DNA of 27,494 nt from RGIG9115 sp045603225 (lineage in GTDB: Bacteria; Bacillota; Clostridia; UBA1381). Where the stretch lies: positions 1 to 27,494 of the forward strand of contig JAZULT010000028.1 in assembly GCA_045603225.1 (NCBI GenBank). Direction: 5' to 3'. Shown here in pieces: positions 24,865 to 27,494 of the stretch. Made by a program: the position numbers and the translations under genes. The stretch's first letter is position 1, and each line of letters starts with the position of its first letter. Below the pieces are notes generated by a model. It was not told the origin of the DNA. It did not search any database and saw only the letters and a list, made by a program, of their open reading frames with translations.

Positions 24865-26916
24865 ATGAAAAAGATTATAGCGTTGTTGGTAAGCTTGACA
24901 ACATTTTTTTCCACATTGTGTGTAAAGGCGGAGGAACTTAATATTATTGTAAATACCGTGAGGGTTAATATAAATGAAGGGACTGTTACCCTTAATGATG
25001 AGATGGTGGATATTACAACAGCTCCGTACATAAACGGAAACGGAGATACGATGATTGAAATATATCCTCTTGCAAATGCATTGGGAGCAGAAGTGACAAA
25101 TGATGGGGAGGTATATACCGTAAAGTTTGATGATGTGGAAATGGTATATACTCTGAACTCTGATGAGGCCATAATTGCAGGTCAGACAATTCCGATGCCG
25201 TCTGCAGTGGAGAGTAATAACGGCTCAGTTGTAGTACCGCTCAGATTTGTATCGGAAGCACTTGGAGCTGATGTGACATATGACGGAGAGCTGGGTGAAA
25301 TAGTTATTGTTTCTATGGGTGAAATGGATGAGGGTGTGAATTATAAGCTTTTGTTCAGGTATTCAGAGAAAAATAAGATAGGTAATTCTAAAGAGCATTG
25401 GCGTTTTACGAAAACTGATAATTTCGATATGGCAGATTTTTATGATGATGGATATTATGAATTTGCTATGGACGACATAATGATATCAATGTCATGCGAA
25501 AAGAATACCGATGAAAATAATCTGAATGTATATTATGCCGCGATGCAGACAATGGATTCAGAGTATAACCGTGTTGTAATGTTTGATAAATTTAAGGGCG
25601 ATCAAAACGGAGTTCCGTATGTATGCATAAAATACCGTACACTCGACACTATTTCGGAATATTATGGTTATGAAACAGAAGAATATATGTATTATATTAT
25701 GATTGAGAGGTATTTTGATAATTTTGCAGCGTCAAAGGAAAATCCTGATGTTGATGCTTTCATAAAATCTCTTGAATTTAACTATAACGGTGGAGATGAA
25801 GAAAATACCGTTGACCTTGCCAACATTAATTCTGCAGAACTTCTTGATGAGGACAAAACAGAGTATGTTGACGGAAACTACAGATGGAGTATAAAGCTTT
25901 ACGGTGAATGGGCGGTTGAGGAATATTACGGATTTTATAATAAAGTGGTGATTAAGATGCCGTCCGGAGTAGAAAAAGAGGAAATGGACGACTATTATAT
26001 GTATGATTACTATGAGCCGTATGATCCGACTATTGTAATTACATCGTATTCGTCATTGCCCGGTAAGACATCGGAGGCATGGGCTAAGGAAAAACATAAC
26101 GTATATAAAAATACCGTGAACACCGAAATATACAGTATTTCTGATGTGAATAGTGTAAATATAGGCAACTATCAGGCAAAATGTTTTGAAGTAAAGTATA
26201 AAGACGGTGAAAATGAATTCGTTGAGAAATATTATTATATAGATGACGGTAAGTACAGATATGAAATATGTTTGGACTACGATAAACGAGAAGAGGAAAA
26301 CAGCGGTTTTCTCAATAATGCAACGGCAATTATACAGTCATTTACTCCCGGTGATGTAAATAAAGATGAGGTGGGAGAGACTCTTGAACCTGATAATGTT
26401 ATAGAGTTGATGAAAATATATACCCAATATGAAGGGGATTTTGTTACACTTTCATATCCGTGTTCGTGGAACGTAAATGAAACAAAATCAGGAGTTTCGA
26501 TTTCGGCTGAATATGATTATTACGGAATGACTTCGCTTTTCGGGGGCGCAGGTAATATATCAGCCCGGATTACAAAAGAAACTTTGAGACATTATGAAGA
26601 TGATCTTAGTATGACTTACTATACACCGGAAGAGTATATGAAGAAAAATCTTGCAGATGTATTAAATCTTTCGGATTCCTCTGTCGATGTGTCGCTTGTG
26701 GGCGGTGTTGAGGAAGTGGATATTTCCGGAAAGAAAGGGTATAGTGCTGAGATAAAGGTTATTATGGAAGATGATAGTATGTACTGTACTGTGTACGTAG
26801 TTCCGTATGATGAAGAGAATGTAATTATGGTAATGAAAATGTGTGAGGATGACAGTATAAATACTGTTTATGAAACTGCACTGGATAGTATTATCAGTAG
26901 CTTGAAGTTTTCATAA
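24865..26916 (+). CDS. Exported stalk-domain protein with three PsbP-like repeats
   Basis: This 683-residue protein has a signal peptide (about 1-22, ending V-K-A) and a copper-amine-oxidase-like stalk region (about 25-150, including V-V-V-P-L-R-F-V-S-E-A-L-G-A). Three alpha/beta modules follow, of roughly 150-180 residues each. Each ends in a helix with an I-(I/K)-S-(L/F) type motif, giving I-K-S-L-E-F, I-Q-S-F-T-P and I-S-S-L-K-F. Their layout recalls PsbP/DcrB-like folds, but the family assignment is weak. No catalytic motif is seen. The start is ATG 24865, served by AAGGAG at 24851-24856 inside the end of the protease gene; a GTG at 24856 would overlap that site and is rejected. Translation is probably coupled to the protease, suggesting a partner or substrate role at the cell surface. 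Confidence 0.75.
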   Translation: MKKIIALLVSLTTFFSTLCVKAEELNIIVNTVRVNINEGTVTLNDEMVDITTAPYINGNGDTMIEIYPLANALGAEVTNDGEVYTVKFDDVEMVYTLNSDEAIIAGQTIPMPSAVESNNGSVVVPLRFVSEALGADVTYDGELGEIVIVSMGEMDEGVNYKLLFRYSEKNKIGNSKEHWRFTKTDNFDMADFYDDGYYEFAMDDIMISMSCEKNTDENNLNVYYAAMQTMDSEYNRVVMFDKFKGDQNGVPYVCIKYRTLDTISEYYGYETEEYMYYIMIERYFDNFAASKENPDVDAFIKSLEFNYNGGDEENTVDLANINSAELLDEDKTEYVDGNYRWSIKLYGEWAVEEYYGFYNKVVIKMPSGVEKEEMDDYYMYDYYEPYDPTIVITSYSSLPGKTSEAWAKEKHNVYKNTVNTEIYSISDVNSVNIGNYQAKCFEVKYKDGENEFVEKYYYIDDGKYRYEICLDYDKREEENSGFLNNATAIIQSFTPGDVNKDEVGETLEPDNVIELMKIYTQYEGDFVTLSYPCSWNVNETKSGVSISAEYDYYGMTSLFGGAGNISARITKETLRHYEDDLSMTYYTPEEYMKKNLADVLNLSDSSVDVSLVGGVEEVDISGKKGYSAEIKVIMEDDSMYCTVYVVPYDEENVIMVMKMCEDDSINTVYETALDSIISSLKFS

Positions 26917-26931
26917 ATAATGAAACACAAA

Positions 26932-26963
26932 CGGTGGTGTAAAACTTTGTTTTTGCACCACCG
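26932..26963 (+). terminator. Hairpin after the stalk-domain gene
   Basis: CGGTGGTG (26932-26939) pairs with CACCACCG (26956-26963). The stem continues through a T-G wobble and four A-T pairs to a 6-base loop. It lies 15 bases after the stop at 26916 and is followed by T-rich sequence. It shares the GG-x-GGTGTAAAA layout with the hairpin at 23461-23507. Confidence 0.7.
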
Positions 26964-27083
26964 AAATCGTTTGTTTTGTTTACGATGAAAATTAGTCTGT
27001 CGTAAGTCGGATTTAGTTAAAAAACGGTATGAAGAGAAGGAGAACAGGCTGTGGAATGAGGCGCTTGGAAGCAGTTCGGGTGT

Positions 27084-27130
27084 AACCCTCTCAGTCACCG
27101 AAGGTGACAGCTCTCCCGGAGGGAGAGCCT
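27084..27130 (+). repeat. Palindromic gut-Firmicutes-type repeat
   Basis: Two adjacent perfect hairpins are present. One is GTCACC-GAA-GGTGAC (27094-27108). The other is GCTCTCCC-GGA-GGGAGAGC (27110-27128). A leading AACCCTCTCA is at 27084-27093. I associate this sequence pattern with a short element repeated many times in gut Clostridia genomes; that is recollection, not a search result. It is much more G+C-rich than its surroundings and lies inside an open reading frame. Confidence 0.65.
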
Positions 27131-27494
27131 TGATAGAAGGTATTGCCGGGAACGGTAGTGTTCCGGTGAGGAATATTACTGATGTGATGTATAGGCCGGG
27201 CGACAGAAAGTATTCGACAAAAGCTCCGGGTAGTGTATTAAATGATATTACAAGCGAAATAATTACAGTCGAAAATATGTCATATCCGGAAATAAAAACT
27301 GTGGATAATATATTGACCGAACGGAATAACAAATTGAAGGTCGGAGATTTAACACCGATTGATACATGGAATAGTTTTTATTTGTGCGTAAAAACAGGGA
27401 AGCGAAGCTTTGAGATAATTGATGTTTTAGATGAGGAAAGTGATATTTCTCAGATAGAAAAAATAAGGGATGGTATAAGATATGGAACTATCAG
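27130..27494 (+). CDS. Unknown protein, partial (runs off the window)
   Basis: A frame free of stops runs from 26989 to the window end, long for such A+T-rich DNA. The beginning is uncertain. No ATG exists before 27187. A TTG at 27130-27132 has GGAGGG (27118-27123), supplied by the palindromic repeat, six bases upstream. A GTG at 27184 and an ATG at 27187 are alternatives with poor ribosome sites. The readable protein includes P-V-R-N-I-T-D-V-M-Y-R-P-G-D and, later, T-P-I-D-T-W-N-S-F-Y. I do not recognise the family. Residues encoded before the repeat (for example K-K-R-Y-E-E-K-E-N-R-L-W-N) may be part of the original gene, in which case the repeat has been inserted in frame, or they may be non-coding. 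Confidence 0.4.
   Translation, partial: MIEGIAGNGSVPVRNITDVMYRPGDRKYSTKAPGSVLNDITSEIITVENMSYPEIKTVDNILTERNNKLKVGDLTPIDTWNSFYLCVKTGKRSFEIIDVLDEESDISQIEKIRDGIRYGTI

Noticed and set aside
26868..27332. Minus-strand open frame of 154 codons
   Set aside because: It overlaps the end of a well-supported plus-strand gene, a terminator hairpin and the palindromic repeat, and has no recognisable domain. It is a shadow frame.

Overview
The window is A+T-rich DNA from a low-GC Gram-positive bacterium, most likely an uncultured gut-type member of the Clostridia. This is inferred from strong AGGAGG-type ribosome binding sites, TTGACA/TATAAT promoters, S-layer-homology (SLH) anchors, copper-amine-oxidase 'stalk' domains, and a palindromic repeat at the right end of a kind I associate with gut Firmicutes. 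No species can be named from the sequence alone. I see no tRNA, rRNA, CRISPR array, transposase or phage structural gene.

Left part (1-4220), minus strand: a CofE-type F420-0:glutamate ligase family protein (157-1356), preceded by an 817-residue regulator (1536-3989). The regulator has an AraC-type DNA-binding tail on a long N-terminal part that looks like a polysaccharide-lyase (helical toroid plus beta-sandwich) fold. Its 231-bp upstream region carries two consensus, divergent promoters.

Centre (4221-23435), plus strand: a probable glycan-degradation locus. It begins with a cytoplasmic GH10-like TIM-barrel protein (4221-6032). A 115-bp gap with 21-bp-spaced direct repeats follows. Then come six closely spaced exported proteins: an SLH-anchored protein (6148-7776); a large beta-repeat protein with a degenerate SLH-like start (7801-10242); two proteins made almost only of carbohydrate-binding-type jelly rolls and Fn3-like domains (10258-12285, 12317-15664); a 1571-residue SLH-anchored GH42-like enzyme (15722-20437); and its unanchored 998-residue paralogue (20439-23435). 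Both enzymes carry a jelly-roll domain inserted in the barrel after strand 2. A terminator-like hairpin separates the binding proteins from the enzymes. I infer that the regulator senses a glycan, that the binding proteins and enzymes act at the cell surface, and that the cytoplasmic enzyme finishes the product. The substrate is not readable, and no transporter is present in the window.

Right part (23436-27494): a very strong hairpin ends the locus. A new promoter then drives a two-gene unit: an HtrA-type serine protease with a stalk domain, and a stalk-domain protein with three repeated alpha/beta modules. A second hairpin of similar design follows. Last comes an open reading frame of unknown function that runs off the window and contains the palindromic repeat.
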